NCBI GenBank assembly: GCA_965203305.1
Contig: OZ241874.1
Span: 682,001-746,000, forward strand
DNA from: Bin80 sp965203305
GTDB taxonomy: Bacteria > Bacteroidota > Rhodothermia > Rhodothermales > Bin80
Reading direction: 5' to 3'
Length of the DNA: 64,000 bases
Shown in pieces: positions 36,435-45,151 of this stretch (positions are counted from its first letter, which is position 1; every line of letters starts with the position of its first letter). The notes beneath the pieces were generated by a model. The model was not told the DNA's origin. It saw only the letters and a list, made by a program, of their open reading frames with translations, and did no database searches. Made by a program: the position numbers and the translations under genes.

Positions 36435-36795
36435 TATAGAAAGACAGGAACAGAGAACAAGGAAAAACGGGTTGCAATGGAATGACAGAAAAATCCAAAT
36501 TTGTATGCTGGAGACAGAGAGAGAATTCAACAGTGCAAGGGCATGATTCTGTACACAGGCAGGCTGGGTACGCTCAGGAAATACCTCTGAAAAAGTATAA
36601 GATCACCAGTTTAGCATGACCCAGAAATTCTAAGAATGTATACGACAGACGGGCGTATTTCATGCTCTCAGAGTGGAGATGCAACAGCCTGCCCGCATGA
36701 CTTAATTCTGCCATTCTGGTGGATGTGATGAATCCATAAATTCGTATCTTTGCCGGAATAAATTTCTGACCTCCCGAAGAAGTCTGCAATTTGCC
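36435..36795. other. Intergenic region upstream of nuoA
   Basis: About 360 bp with no supported ORF. Contains a TATCTTTG promoter motif (listed separately) 44 bp before the nuoA start. Confidence 0.5.
36745..36752 (+). promoter_or_regulatory. Candidate Bacteroidota-type -7 box for the nuo operon
   Basis: TATCTTTG fits the TAnnTTTG -7 consensus of primary sigma factors in this group and lies 44 bp upstream of nuoA. No clear TTG -33 element is seen at the right distance, so this is tentative. Confidence 0.4.
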
Positions 36796-37167
36796 ATGAG
36801 TGCTGAGTTTGTCGCACTGCTGATCATGCTGGGGATGGCTACGGGCTTGGCCCTGACCCTGCTTCTTGCCCAGCGACTGCTTGGCCCCCGAAGACCGAAT
36901 CGGGTAAAGGCCAGTGCCTATGAAAGCGGGATGGATCCCATTGGGACAGCCCACCAGAGGTTTTCTGTCAAATTCTACCTGGTTGCCATGATCTTCATTG
37001 TGTTTGATGTAGAGGTAGTTTTTCTGTATCCGTGGGCGATCAGTCACAGGCACTTTCTGGAGGCAGGAATCGGCATGGGCGTTCTGGCCGCTGTCACGAT
37101 CTTTATTGTGATCCTTGCGGTGGGACTGTTATATGATATCAAGAAGGGCGGGCTGGAATTTGAATAG
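36796..37167 (+). CDS. nuoA: NADH-quinone oxidoreductase subunit A
   Basis: A 123-residue membrane subunit of complex I with three helices. The conserved loop KASAYESGMDPIGTAHQRFS and FYLVAMIFIVFDVEVVFLYPWA are unmistakable. It is part of the quinone-binding junction between the peripheral and membrane arms. First gene of the nuo operon here; nuoB follows 48 bp later. Confidence 0.96.
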   Translation: MSAEFVALLIMLGMATGLALTLLLAQRLLGPRRPNRVKASAYESGMDPIGTAHQRFSVKFYLVAMIFIVFDVEVVFLYPWAISHRHFLEAGIGMGVLAAVTIFIVILAVGLLYDIKKGGLEFE

Positions 37168-37215
37168 CGAAACAGAATACGGGATTCCTCATAGAATCGG
37201 AACAGCTTTTGCATC

Positions 37216-37788
37216 ATGGACTCAGCAACCGGATACTTGACAACCACAGTGGATGCTGTGGTCAACTGGGCACGCTCAAATTCACTCATGCCCATGCCGA
37301 TGGGGCTTGCCTGCTGTGCTATTGAAATGATGGCATTTGGTGGACCCAAGTATGATGTGGGCAGGTTCGGCAGCGAGGCTATGCGGTTTTCTCCCCGTCA
37401 GGCTGATCTGATGATCGTGGCAGGGTGGTGCAGCTACAAAATGGCACACGCCATACGGCGCGTCTGGGATCAGATGGCCGACCCGAAGTGGTGCATTGCC
37501 ATGGGGGCATGTGCTTCTAGCGGAGGGATGCATCGCTGCTATGGAGTTGTTCAGGGAATTGACAATTTCATGCCAGTGGATGTGTATATCCCTGGGTGTC
37601 CTCCCAGACCAGAGGCAGTGATTCATGCACTGATGGATATCCAGGAAAAAATTCGGAATGAGTATTCGGTTGTCAAAGATTACGCGAGTGGCCAGCAGGA
37701 ATCCGCAGTACTTTCCCCGGAGCCGGGGTACCTGAGCGGAGATGGCCGCAAGGCAGCTTCGGAGGCATCAAACCTGGTGGATGCCTGA
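37216..37788 (+). CDS. nuoB: NADH-quinone oxidoreductase subunit B
   Basis: A 190-residue peripheral subunit that binds the terminal [4Fe-4S] cluster N2. Its ligand cysteines are visible in PMGLACCAIEMMAFGG (tandem Cys), MGACASSGG and PGCPPRPEA. It passes electrons to quinone. The stop overlaps the nuoC start by 8 bp (ATGCCTGA), showing coupled translation. Confidence 0.97.
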   Translation: MDSATGYLTTTVDAVVNWARSNSLMPMPMGLACCAIEMMAFGGPKYDVGRFGSEAMRFSPRQADLMIVAGWCSYKMAHAIRRVWDQMADPKWCIAMGACASSGGMHRCYGVVQGIDNFMPVDVYIPGCPPRPEAVIHALMDIQEKIRNEYSVVKDYASGQQESAVLSPEPGYLSGDGRKAASEASNLVDA

Positions 37789-38437
37789 GTCACTCAAGTT
37801 TCATTTTACCCCCGTAGACGAGGCTCGTGCGGACGAGAAGAATGTGCACGAAAAATCATCTACCGAAGTAGCAGATACCATTGAGGCTCTCAGGAAAGAG
37901 TTTCCAGAGGCGATCACGGATGTTCTGGTCTATGCGGGGGAGTACACGGTCTATGTGGCACGAGATTTTCTACTTCGGATCTGCACTGCACTGAAAGAGA
38001 GTCTTGGATTCTCTTATTTGACAGATCTGGGGGGTGTGGACCAGTTTCGCGAAGATGCGCCCCGTTACGAGGTGTATTACGCTCTTGTAAATCTTGCAAC
38101 AAAGAAACGCCTTCGAATCAAGGTACGCCTTGAGGAAGAGGACGCAGTTCTTCCCTCCCTTACCTGCCTGTTCAAGGCGGCAGACTGGAATGAGCGGGAA
38201 TGCTACGATATGCTGGGCATACGTTTTGAGGGACATCCGGATCTTCGTCGCATGTATATGCCGGAGGATTTTGAGTACCATCCGCAGCGCAAGGAATTTC
38301 CTCTTCTCGGGATTCCAGGATCGCTTCCTTTGCCACCAAGAACTCCCGAAGGCGGGTTAACGATGGATCCGTTCGCTGCCGCCCGCAGTGGCAGTCCGGC
38401 AAAGAGTTACCAGGAGCCGCAGAGCGAACACTCCTGA
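37781..38437 (+). CDS. nuoC: NADH-quinone oxidoreductase subunit C
   Basis: A 218-residue 30-kDa subunit with the signature ERECYDMLGIRFEGHPDLRRMYMPEDF followed by the C-terminal PQRKEFPL. The ATG at 37781 lies inside the end of nuoB (8-bp overlap). It is a separate gene here rather than the fused nuoCD of enterics. Normally nuoD follows at once, but here about 6.7 kb of accessory DNA intervenes. Confidence 0.95.
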   Translation: MPESLKFHFTPVDEARADEKNVHEKSSTEVADTIEALRKEFPEAITDVLVYAGEYTVYVARDFLLRICTALKESLGFSYLTDLGGVDQFREDAPRYEVYYALVNLATKKRLRIKVRLEEEDAVLPSLTCLFKAADWNERECYDMLGIRFEGHPDLRRMYMPEDFEYHPQRKEFPLLGIPGSLPLPPRTPEGGLTMDPFAAARSGSPAKSYQEPQSEHS

Positions 38438-38499
38438 TCTGGAGACTGGTATAAAAAGTTCATATATTGCGTCTAGTATATCGTAATCCTAAATCCTTT

Positions 38500-38598
38500 G
38501 AGGCTCTTGCAAAAACATCTGTATACTTTACCCAATGTGACTGTAAGCACTCTCAGAGCGATGTTTCTCCGTCATCTGGGATTTTTGCGAGAGGTTGC
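38500..38598. mobile_element. 99-bp MITE, copy 2, inserted in the cassette 1 leader
   Basis: Inverted ends (GAGGCTCTTGCAAAAA left; GCAACCTCTCGCAAAAA as reverse complement right), flanked by TCCTTT on both sides (38494-38499 and 38599-38604). The paralogous leader of cassette 3 (41410-41470) has the same flanking sequence with a single CCTTT and no insert, so the empty site is known. Confidence 0.85.
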
Positions 38599-38616
38599 TC
38601 CTTTACGCAAAAGCAA

Positions 38617-38880
38617 ATGAAAAGCCTGAAAAGTAAACTGGGCTATATCATTGCAGGCATGATCTGCGGGGTGCTGGTCTTTGTACTTGTACTGCTGCCC
38701 CAAATAGAGCGTCTGGAGGCATCCGGTGTACCATCCCGTGAGTATGAAGAGACACACGGAGAAGCAGGTTGCTTCCCGCCTTGTGAAACGTATGTTTCGT
38801 GCGGCGGAGAATGTGAGGATGGTGAAGAGTGTTGCAGTTCCGGGGCCCCGAAAACTGGCTCTTGTCTGTACTGTGAATAG
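38617..38880 (+). CDS. Cys-rich membrane-anchored peptide, cassette 1 (NVEALA-like)
   Basis: An 87-residue precursor. A basic start (MKSLKSK) is followed by one strong hydrophobic helix (about 9-27, signal peptide or anchor), a short LEASGVPSREYEE linker, and a tail with eight cysteines (pattern C-x3-C-x5-C-x3-C-x5-CC-x9-C-x2-C). The LEA motif after the helix and the pairing with a beta-propeller lipoprotein recall the NVEALA peptide families of Bacteroidota, but I claim resemblance only. The stop overlaps the GTG of the lipoprotein gene by 8 bp. Two paralogues follow in tandem. Function unknown; a secreted disulfide-rich peptide is likely. Confidence 0.75.
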   Translation: MKSLKSKLGYIIAGMICGVLVFVLVLLPQIERLEASGVPSREYEETHGEAGCFPPCETYVSCGGECEDGEECCSSGAPKTGSCLYCE

Positions 38881-39934
38881 CAGATTCTCTCGGACTGGTC
38901 TGACGGCTTGTGTCTTGGTTCTGGTGTGCATTTCTGCATGCCAGCCTTCTGAATCACGCCGTCAAGTGGTCACCTCGGACTTCATGGAATTTGAAGACCT
39001 GTTCACTCCTGTAGATACGGTTCGTTTTGATGCTTCTGTGCTCATTGGGAGGAGGAGTTTCATTGATCTGTCTGACAATGGTGAGTTTCTGGTGACGGAT
39101 GATATGTCAGGAGTAGTACACATTTTTGAGTCTTCTGGCCGTCACATTCGTACATTCGGGGTTGAGCGGTGCAATCCTGAAGACGGAGGCAGCTTGCTTA
39201 GTGCCCGGTTCCTCAGGAACTACGGTATCATCGTGACGACTTCTCAAGGGGTCTATGCGTTCAACGCGGACGGATCATGTAAACAACGACTTCTTGAACT
39301 ACCTCCCAATCGCACATCATTTTGTGAACGTAGAGACACGGTCTATATTATGAATCACAGGATGAGGCCGCCTCGGGTTCATGCCTATTCCATTAAATCA
39401 GGTACTGTTCAGGACTACGAGCTCCAGAGTCCCAAATTTCCAAGAACGACCAGCATCAAGAGGGGGTATACGGGGAGGCAAATTGCCTGTTTTGATCATG
39501 GCATATTCTATCGCTACCCGGAAAGAAGTGATGGAGAGCCTCTATGGCAGGGAAGGCATTTTGTGATTCACCGCCCTCCGTCCTACCGTCCTCCCCAAAG
39601 AGATTTGACTTCTCACGGAAATGACCGCGGGTCCGAACTGCTTGAGCTTGCGCGTGAATTTACCTACTCAAATGGTATCTTTGAACTAGACCATAATTAT
39701 CGGATGGTGACATTCCAGTACCCTGCCGAGGTCAACTTGAATATTGTCAATATGAACACCCAGACCAGTATGGGTAGTACTACGACGGACATGTTCTTCA
39801 TGTTAACAAAAAATGGGCTTCTGTATGTTTCGGGAGACTACGAGCAGCTTCCGTCGGGTGAAGTGGGCAACAGAACGCTGGAAGTCTGGCAATTTCATCC
39901 ATTTGAATCGTCGCACTCGAGCGTGATGCAATAA
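38873..39934 (+). CDS. Beta-propeller lipoprotein, cassette 1
   Basis: A 353-residue protein from the GTG at 38873, which overlaps the peptide stop (GTGAATAG). The signal peptide ends in the lipobox ISAC (Cys about residue 25). The mature part has repeated blade-like segments (DLSDNGEFLVTDDMSGVVHI, FESSGRHIRTFG, GIIVTTSQGVYAFNADGSC, GLLYVSGDYEQLPSGEV), as in the 6-bladed beta-propeller (DUF5128-like) lipoproteins of Bacteroidota. The overlapping start implies it is made in step with the Cys-rich peptide. Nearly identical to the cassette 3 copy. Probable outer-membrane or periplasmic lipoprotein interacting with the peptide; substrate unknown. Confidence 0.8.
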   Translation: MNSRFSRTGLTACVLVLVCISACQPSESRRQVVTSDFMEFEDLFTPVDTVRFDASVLIGRRSFIDLSDNGEFLVTDDMSGVVHIFESSGRHIRTFGVERCNPEDGGSLLSARFLRNYGIIVTTSQGVYAFNADGSCKQRLLELPPNRTSFCERRDTVYIMNHRMRPPRVHAYSIKSGTVQDYELQSPKFPRTTSIKRGYTGRQIACFDHGIFYRYPERSDGEPLWQGRHFVIHRPPSYRPPQRDLTSHGNDRGSELLELAREFTYSNGIFELDHNYRMVTFQYPAEVNLNIVNMNTQTSMGSTTTDMFFMLTKNGLLYVSGDYEQLPSGEVGNRTLEVWQFHPFESSHSSVMQ

Positions 39935-40010
39935 AATCGGTCCCGAAAACTCTTCTGGTTCCTGCAAACGCGAGAGGTTGGATATGTCACCGAATTTCAC
40001 GCAAAAGCAA

Positions 40011-40268
40011 ATGAAAAGTAAACTGGGCTATATCATTGCAGGCATAATCTGCGGGGTGCTGGTCTTTGTACTCGTACTGCTGCCACACATAGAGCATCTG
40101 GAGGCATCCAGCGTGCCGGCTCATGAATATACAGAAGAGAGGGGAGTAGCAGGTTGCTTCCCGCCTTGTCAAACGTATGTTTCGTGCGGCGGAGAATGTG
40201 AGGATGGTGAAGAGTGTTGCAGTTCTGGGGCCCCGAAAACTGGTTCCTGCTTGTACTGTGAACAGTAG
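40011..40268 (+). CDS. Cys-rich membrane-anchored peptide, cassette 2
   Basis: An 85-residue paralogue of the cassette 1 peptide: the same helix, a LEASSVPAHEYTEE linker, and the same eight-cysteine tail. An alternative start at 39984 adds nine residues (MSPNFTQKQ). The leader differs from cassettes 1 and 3 and derives from the 3' flank of cassette 1. The stop overlaps the following GTG by 11 bp. Confidence 0.75.
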   Translation: MKSKLGYIIAGIICGVLVFVLVLLPHIEHLEASSVPAHEYTEERGVAGCFPPCQTYVSCGGECEDGEECCSSGAPKTGSCLYCEQ

Positions 40269-41322
40269 ATTGTCCCAGACCGGTCTGGCTACCTGTGCTC
40301 TCGGTCTGGTATGTGTCTCTGCATGCCAGCCTGCTGGATCACGTCGTCAAGTAGCCACCTCGGATTTCATGGAATTCGAGAAACTGTTCACTCTTTTGGA
40401 TACGGTTCGTTTTGACGCTTCGGTGCTTATTGGGAGGAAGAATTTCACCGATCTATCTGACAATGGTGAGTTTCTGGTGACGGATGATGTGTCAGGCGCG
40501 GTGTACATTTTCGAGTCTTCGGGTCGCCATATTCGCACATTCGGGGTCTCACGGTGCAACCCGGAAGACAGAGGGCGTCTGCTTAGTGCCCGATTTATTG
40601 GCGATGGAAGTATCATCACAACGACTTCGCAGGGAGTCTATGCCCTGAATCCAGATGGATCATGCAAGCGTCGACTTCTAGAACTACCTCCCAACCGTTC
40701 ATCATTCTGTGAACGCAGGGACACGGTCTATTTTATGAGTCCCGGGGTGAGGCTTTCCCAAGTTCATGCCTATTCTATTGAATCTGGGATCGTTCAGCAT
40801 TTTGATCTTAGGCCCCCAAAATTTCCAAGAACAACTAGTATCAAAGTGGGCTATGTGGGCCGACAAATTGCCTGTTTCCGCCAAGGCATATTCTATCGCT
40901 ACTCGGAGAGCAGTGACGGGGAACCGCTATGGACTGGCAGGAGCTACACAGTCTATCAACCTTCCTCGTATCGTTCACCTCAGCGAGACTTGACCGCTCA
41001 CGGGAATGACCGTAGCTCCCAACTGATGGAGCTTGCGCGTGAGTTTACTTACTCTAATGGTATCTTTAAACTTGATCAGGACCACCGAATGGTGACATAT
41101 CAATATCCTGCTAAGGTCAATATAAATATTGTCAACATGAATACGCAGGCCAGTGTAAGTACAGCGACTGCTCCTGGAACGGGTATCGCGTTGACCAAGA
41201 ATGGACTCATGTATGTTTCGGGAGACTACGAGCAGCTTCCGTCGGGTGAAGTGGGCAACAGAACGCTGGAAGTCTGGCAATTTCATCCATTTGATTCGTC
41301 GCCCCCGAGCGTGATGCAATAA
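40258..41322 (+). CDS. Beta-propeller lipoprotein, cassette 2
   Basis: A 354-residue paralogue, the most diverged of the three (for example DTVYFMSPGVRLSQVHAYSI and MNTQASVSTATAPGTGIALT against the MGSTTTD block of the others). Lipobox is VSAC. The last about 25 codons and 60 bp of 3' flank are almost identical to cassette 1, marking the unit of duplication or gene conversion. Confidence 0.8.
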   Translation: MNSRLSQTGLATCALGLVCVSACQPAGSRRQVATSDFMEFEKLFTLLDTVRFDASVLIGRKNFTDLSDNGEFLVTDDVSGAVYIFESSGRHIRTFGVSRCNPEDRGRLLSARFIGDGSIITTTSQGVYALNPDGSCKRRLLELPPNRSSFCERRDTVYFMSPGVRLSQVHAYSIESGIVQHFDLRPPKFPRTTSIKVGYVGRQIACFRQGIFYRYSESSDGEPLWTGRSYTVYQPSSYRSPQRDLTAHGNDRSSQLMELAREFTYSNGIFKLDQDHRMVTYQYPAKVNINIVNMNTQASVSTATAPGTGIALTKNGLMYVSGDYEQLPSGEVGNRTLEVWQFHPFDSSPPSVMQ

Positions 41323-41470
41323 AATCGGTCCCGAAAGCTCTTCTGGTTCCTGCAAATGCGAGAGGTTGGATATGTCACCGAATTTCACGCAAAGTCACTT
41401 GAATGTGAGATAAAAAGTTCGTACATTGCGTCCAATATATCGTAATCCTCAATCCTTTACTCAAAAGCAA

Positions 41471-41725
41471 ATGAAAAGTAAACTGGGCTATATCATTGCA
41501 GGCATGGTCTGCGGGGTGCTGATCTTTGTACTTGTACTGCTGCCCCAAATAGAGCATCTGGAGGCATCCAGTGTACCATCCCGTAAGTATGAAGAGAAAA
41601 AAGGAGAAGTGGGTTGTTTTTTGCCTTGTCAAACGTATGTTTCGTGCGGCCGAGAATGTAAGGATGGTGAAGAGTGTTGTAGTTCCGGGGCCCCGAAAAC
41701 TGGCTCTTGTCTGTACTGTGAATAG
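41471..41725 (+). CDS. Cys-rich membrane-anchored peptide, cassette 3
   Basis: An 84-residue paralogue with the helix, LEASSVPSRKYEEK linker and eight-cysteine tail (one Gly replaced by Arg in SCGREC). The leader (41410-41470) matches that of cassette 1 minus the MITE. The stop overlaps the lipoprotein GTG by 8 bp. Confidence 0.75.
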   Translation: MKSKLGYIIAGMVCGVLIFVLVLLPQIEHLEASSVPSRKYEEKKGEVGCFLPCQTYVSCGRECKDGEECCSSGAPKTGSCLYCE

Positions 41726-42776
41726 CAGATTCTCTCGGACTGGTCTGACGGCTTGTGTCTTGGTTCTGGTGTGCATTTCTGCATGCCAGCCTTCTGGATC
41801 ACGCCGTCAAGTGGTCACCTCGGACTTCATGGAATTTGAGGACCTGTTCACTCCTGTAGATACGGTTCGTTTTGATGCTTCTGTGCTCATTGGGACCAGG
41901 AGTTTCATTGATCTATCTGACAATGGTGAGTTTCTGGTGACGGATGATATGTCAGGAGTAGTACACATTTTTGAGTCTTCTGGCCGTCACATTCGTACAT
42001 TCGAGGTTGAACGATGCAATCCTGAAGACGGAGGCCGCTTGCTTAGTGCCCGGTTCCTCAGGAACTACGGTATCATCGTGACGACTGATCAAGGGGTCTA
42101 TGCGTTCAACGCGGACGGATCATGTAAACAACGACTTCTTGAACTACCTCCCAATCGCCCATCATTTTGTGAACGCAGAGACACGGTCTATTTTATGTAT
42201 CGTGATAGGCCGCATCGGGTTCATGCCTATTCCATTAAATCAGGTACTGTTCAAGACTACGAGCTCCAGAGTCCCAAATTTCCAAGAACGAACAGCATCA
42301 AAATGGGATATGTGGGGAGGCAAATTGCCTGCTTTGATCATGGCGTATTCTATCGCTACTCGGAAAGAAGTGATGGAGAGCCTCTATGGCAGGGAAGGCA
42401 TTTTGTGACTCACCGCCCTCCGTCCTACCGTCCTCCCAAAAGGGATTTGACTTCTCACGGGAATGACCGCGGGTCCGAATTGATTCAACTTGCACAGGAA
42501 TTTACCTATTCAAACGGTATCTTTGAACTGGATCAGAACCACCGAATGGTGACGTTCCAGTACCCTGCCGAGGTCAACTTGAATATTGTCAATATGAATA
42601 CCCAGACCAGTATGGGTAGTACTACGACGGACATGATTGTCATGTTAACAAAAAATGGGCTTCTATATGTTTCGGGAGACTACGAGCAGCTTCCGTCGGG
42701 TGAAGTGGGCAACAGAACGCTGGAAGTCTGGCAATTTCATCCATTTGATTCGTCTCACACTGTTGTGACGGAGTAA
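41718..42776 (+). CDS. Beta-propeller lipoprotein, cassette 3
   Basis: A 352-residue lipoprotein, almost the same as cassette 1 (differences such as DQGVYAF for SQGVYAF and DRPHRVHAYSI for MRPPRVHAYSI). Lipobox is ISAC. A thioredoxin-like membrane protein gene follows 78 bp downstream and may belong to the same transcript. Confidence 0.8.
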   Translation: MNSRFSRTGLTACVLVLVCISACQPSGSRRQVVTSDFMEFEDLFTPVDTVRFDASVLIGTRSFIDLSDNGEFLVTDDMSGVVHIFESSGRHIRTFEVERCNPEDGGRLLSARFLRNYGIIVTTDQGVYAFNADGSCKQRLLELPPNRPSFCERRDTVYFMYRDRPHRVHAYSIKSGTVQDYELQSPKFPRTNSIKMGYVGRQIACFDHGVFYRYSERSDGEPLWQGRHFVTHRPPSYRPPKRDLTSHGNDRGSELIQLAQEFTYSNGIFELDQNHRMVTFQYPAEVNLNIVNMNTQTSMGSTTTDMIVMLTKNGLLYVSGDYEQLPSGEVGNRTLEVWQFHPFDSSHTVVTE

Positions 42777-42854
42777 AAAGGCAGTTGCGAAATTTATTCT
42801 GGGCATTAAGGATGGTGTAACAATGGGTACAGTTAGACTTTTGGAGCAAAAAAT

Positions 42855-43415
42855 ATGAAACAGCTCTTCTGGTTTACCGGGGCACTTTCTGTTACGTTGT
42901 TTCTATGCCTCTTCGGCTGGTTTTTGATCACACTTCAAGCGGAGAACTCAAGCTACGATATGGCGCAGCCCATTGATTCTCTGCTCTTGAATATACAATT
43001 TCCGATGACTGATATAACGGATGCAAAGACGGGGGAGGCAGTAGCACTGGAGGACTCCTTGTCCGATGCTGTGGTTGTTGTTCTTGGTGGTATAGGTTGC
43101 TCACGAGATCAGGTAGAAGTACTCAAATGGTGGAAACAGTACAAGATGGCCGATACTCTGCGGCAGAGTAATATTATGACGCTATATGCCGATCCGCTGA
43201 TGGGAGCAGAGAGAAGTCGGCATGAATCTCTGCTACTCCACAGGGCAAGTCAGGCAGAGTTTCCAGCACTTGTTTATGGAGGTGAAGAGTTCAATCTCCG
43301 ATCTATGGGGATTCAGACTCCGCAAACATTGCGCGTGAAAGATGGAAATATAGTTGAGGTACTTCCGTCTCAATTTTCCATGGTTGAGCTCCAAGTGCAT
43401 GGCCGATTACGATAA
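42855..43415 (+). CDS. Membrane-anchored thioredoxin-like-fold protein
   Basis: A 186-residue protein with one N-terminal membrane helix (about 5-28) and a periplasmic domain. The domain has the outline of a thioredoxin/AhpC fold: a beta strand VVVVLGGIGCS with a single cysteine at the active-site position, a helix DQVEVLKWWKQYK, then TPQTLRVKDGNIVEV near the end, where the cis-Pro strand falls. Only one Cys remains, so classic dithiol chemistry is unlikely unless it pairs with a partner. Its place behind three Cys-rich peptide cassettes suggests a link to peptide thiols, which is inference. The antisense of its 3' end meets the ISL3 remnant. Confidence 0.6.
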   Translation: MKQLFWFTGALSVTLFLCLFGWFLITLQAENSSYDMAQPIDSLLLNIQFPMTDITDAKTGEAVALEDSLSDAVVVVLGGIGCSRDQVEVLKWWKQYKMADTLRQSNIMTLYADPLMGAERSRHESLLLHRASQAEFPALVYGGEEFNLRSMGIQTPQTLRVKDGNIVEVLPSQFSMVELQVHGRLR

Positions 43416-43439
43416 AAGATATAGGGTATGACTGTAATT

Positions 43440-44991
43440 TCTGTGGATAGAGGCTCAGATTTCCATGGAAGAAGAGGACTGCCACTCTGAAATTCTCGAA
43501 ATTTCGGAAGCCTCTTGCAATGGTAAGCACCCGTTGATTTTGGTTCTATCCCGATTCGTGTTATTTTGCTACTTCCAGAGGTTGCCAACTCCGAGTGATC
43601 AGCATGCTCTGATGGATCACATGTGAAGGTTCCCTGCAGACCTCCCTAACTAGGGTAGTGATGACTCTGAGAATGCTTGCGGGTATGATCAGATGAATAT
43701 GCGGGAAGTCGGACAGAGTTGCCCTCGTGCCAAGCAGGGTGCAACAAAATGCGCTGTATAGTACTTCCAAGCACCCCCTCTCTATACATCCCAGATTTAG
43801 ATGTCTGTCCATAACTGTCGGGATAGAACCTGAATTTTCCCGTTCATGCGTTCGGCTTTGGCATTGGACTGTTCGCACCAGAGCGCATTACAGACTCCAT
43901 GAATACGTTCTTCGAAGGTGTCGGCGACCTTGATGGCCTGTTCAATGCCTGTCTTTCTGACACTGGCGAGCCAGAGCTTGAGACAGGTCATGGCTTCGGC
44001 GGGGGACGAGCATCGGAAGATCGCCTTGAAGTTCTCTCGCTGCTGCCAGAGTACGCCGACCTTGAGATTCGCGTCCATGATCATCTGGAAAGTCTCTTCC
44101 TGCTTTTCGGTGCGGTTTTCTGGATTTTTCAGGAGTGCGTATCGACTGCTTTTCAATGTTTCTGGATGCGACTTTGCCTCCTGTCTCCGAAGGTTGTTCA
44201 GGGCTTTATTGAGGATCTTGATCAAATGAAAGCGGTCATGAACCAGGCGCGCATCGGGAAGCAAATTCTCGGCAAGCTTAAGAAACGCCTTCCACATATC
44301 CGAGGGAATCGTTTCAATCCTGTCCCGCATATGCTTGGGCAGAATGCGCTCCACCAGTGCTGCAGCACTCTTTTCGTCGCGTCCTTCCGCCAAATCAACC
44401 CCATTATCCCAAGTCCCCGTTACTCACGATAGTCGCAAACTGATACCGCCTGGCAAACGCCTTCTCGTCTATGCTCAAATGCCTGAACTCCTCCACAACC
44501 CGGCGTTCCATGCCGCGCTCTACCGCCCGATGCATCACCCGGTGAACCAGCCGAAAGTTGCACCCCATCAGCTGTGCTGTCTTGCTCTGGCTCTCCGTTG
44601 CTTTCAGTACGTCAATCACCCTGCGTGCAAACATGTGGGTGAAGCGATCTGACACTGATGCCCATGGAATTCGAATGGTTCTGACCCCGGCCGATGACTT
44701 GCTCCGTGGAACCCGACAGTGAAGAATACACGTGTATTGAAAATGATCCAGATGGCGCCACTGACGCGATTTCCGCAAGTCATAGGCCGGTCCACGCTCT
44801 CCCGTCTCTGGACAGACAACCTCCCCGCCAGCATGGGAGATGTAGACATGAATCGTCTCTGTGGATTCATCCGTCGTAACCTCATCAACAACCCAGTCCT
44901 CCCCCAGGAACAATGTCTCGTGAAAAAAATTTGCCTTGGTATTCATCGTTTCTTGAATGGATAATGGAAGCTCCAAAAATACGGTTTTCAC
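43440..44991 (-). pseudogene. Broken ISL3-family transposase
   Basis: Three pieces of one ISL3-type DDE transposase. The N-terminal piece (44404-44991; zinc-finger region, HTH, LSIDEKAFARRYQFATIVS) ends in a frameshift near 44400. The middle piece (43797-44393; DLAEGRDEKSAAALVE, catalytic-type DARLVHDRFHLIKILNKALN, YALLKNPENRTEKQEE) runs to NGKIQ. The C-terminal piece (about 43440-43530; ARGFRNFENFRVAVLFFHG) is cut off by a 289-bp insertion. The likely original start is the ATG at 44946. The transposase is inactive. The IS lies between the peptide island and nuoD; its own terminal repeats are not clear. Confidence 0.85.
43542..43830. mobile_element. 289-bp element nested in the ISL3 transposase
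   Basis: Bounded by 13-bp inverted repeats (GGTTCTATCCCGA at left, its reverse complement at right). It splits the transposase between NGKIQ and the ARGFRNFENF segment. Eight-base flanks TTGATTTT and TGAATTTT are similar, suggesting an aged target duplication. It encodes no recognisable protein. The GG-start ends and 8-bp flanks would suit mobilisation by an ISL3-type transposase. Confidence 0.65.
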
Positions 44992-45151
44992 ACGAATTGC
45001 ACTAGTACCAGATATAGTTTGGCTTAGCTTGGTGAGTTGAGGTAAAAAGGAGATGATGAGCTTTTCATGGTCATAGTTGTAAAACTCTCCTGTGACTGAC
45101 TATACAGACCGGAAGAATCATCAAATTATCAAGAATTCTCAATCTCCTGAG

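Noticed and set aside
43660..43700. Resemblance of CTGAGAATGCTTGCGGG... inside the 289-bp element to the interior of the 99-bp MITE
   Set aside because: Only about 70% over 35 bases with no matching ends; may be chance.
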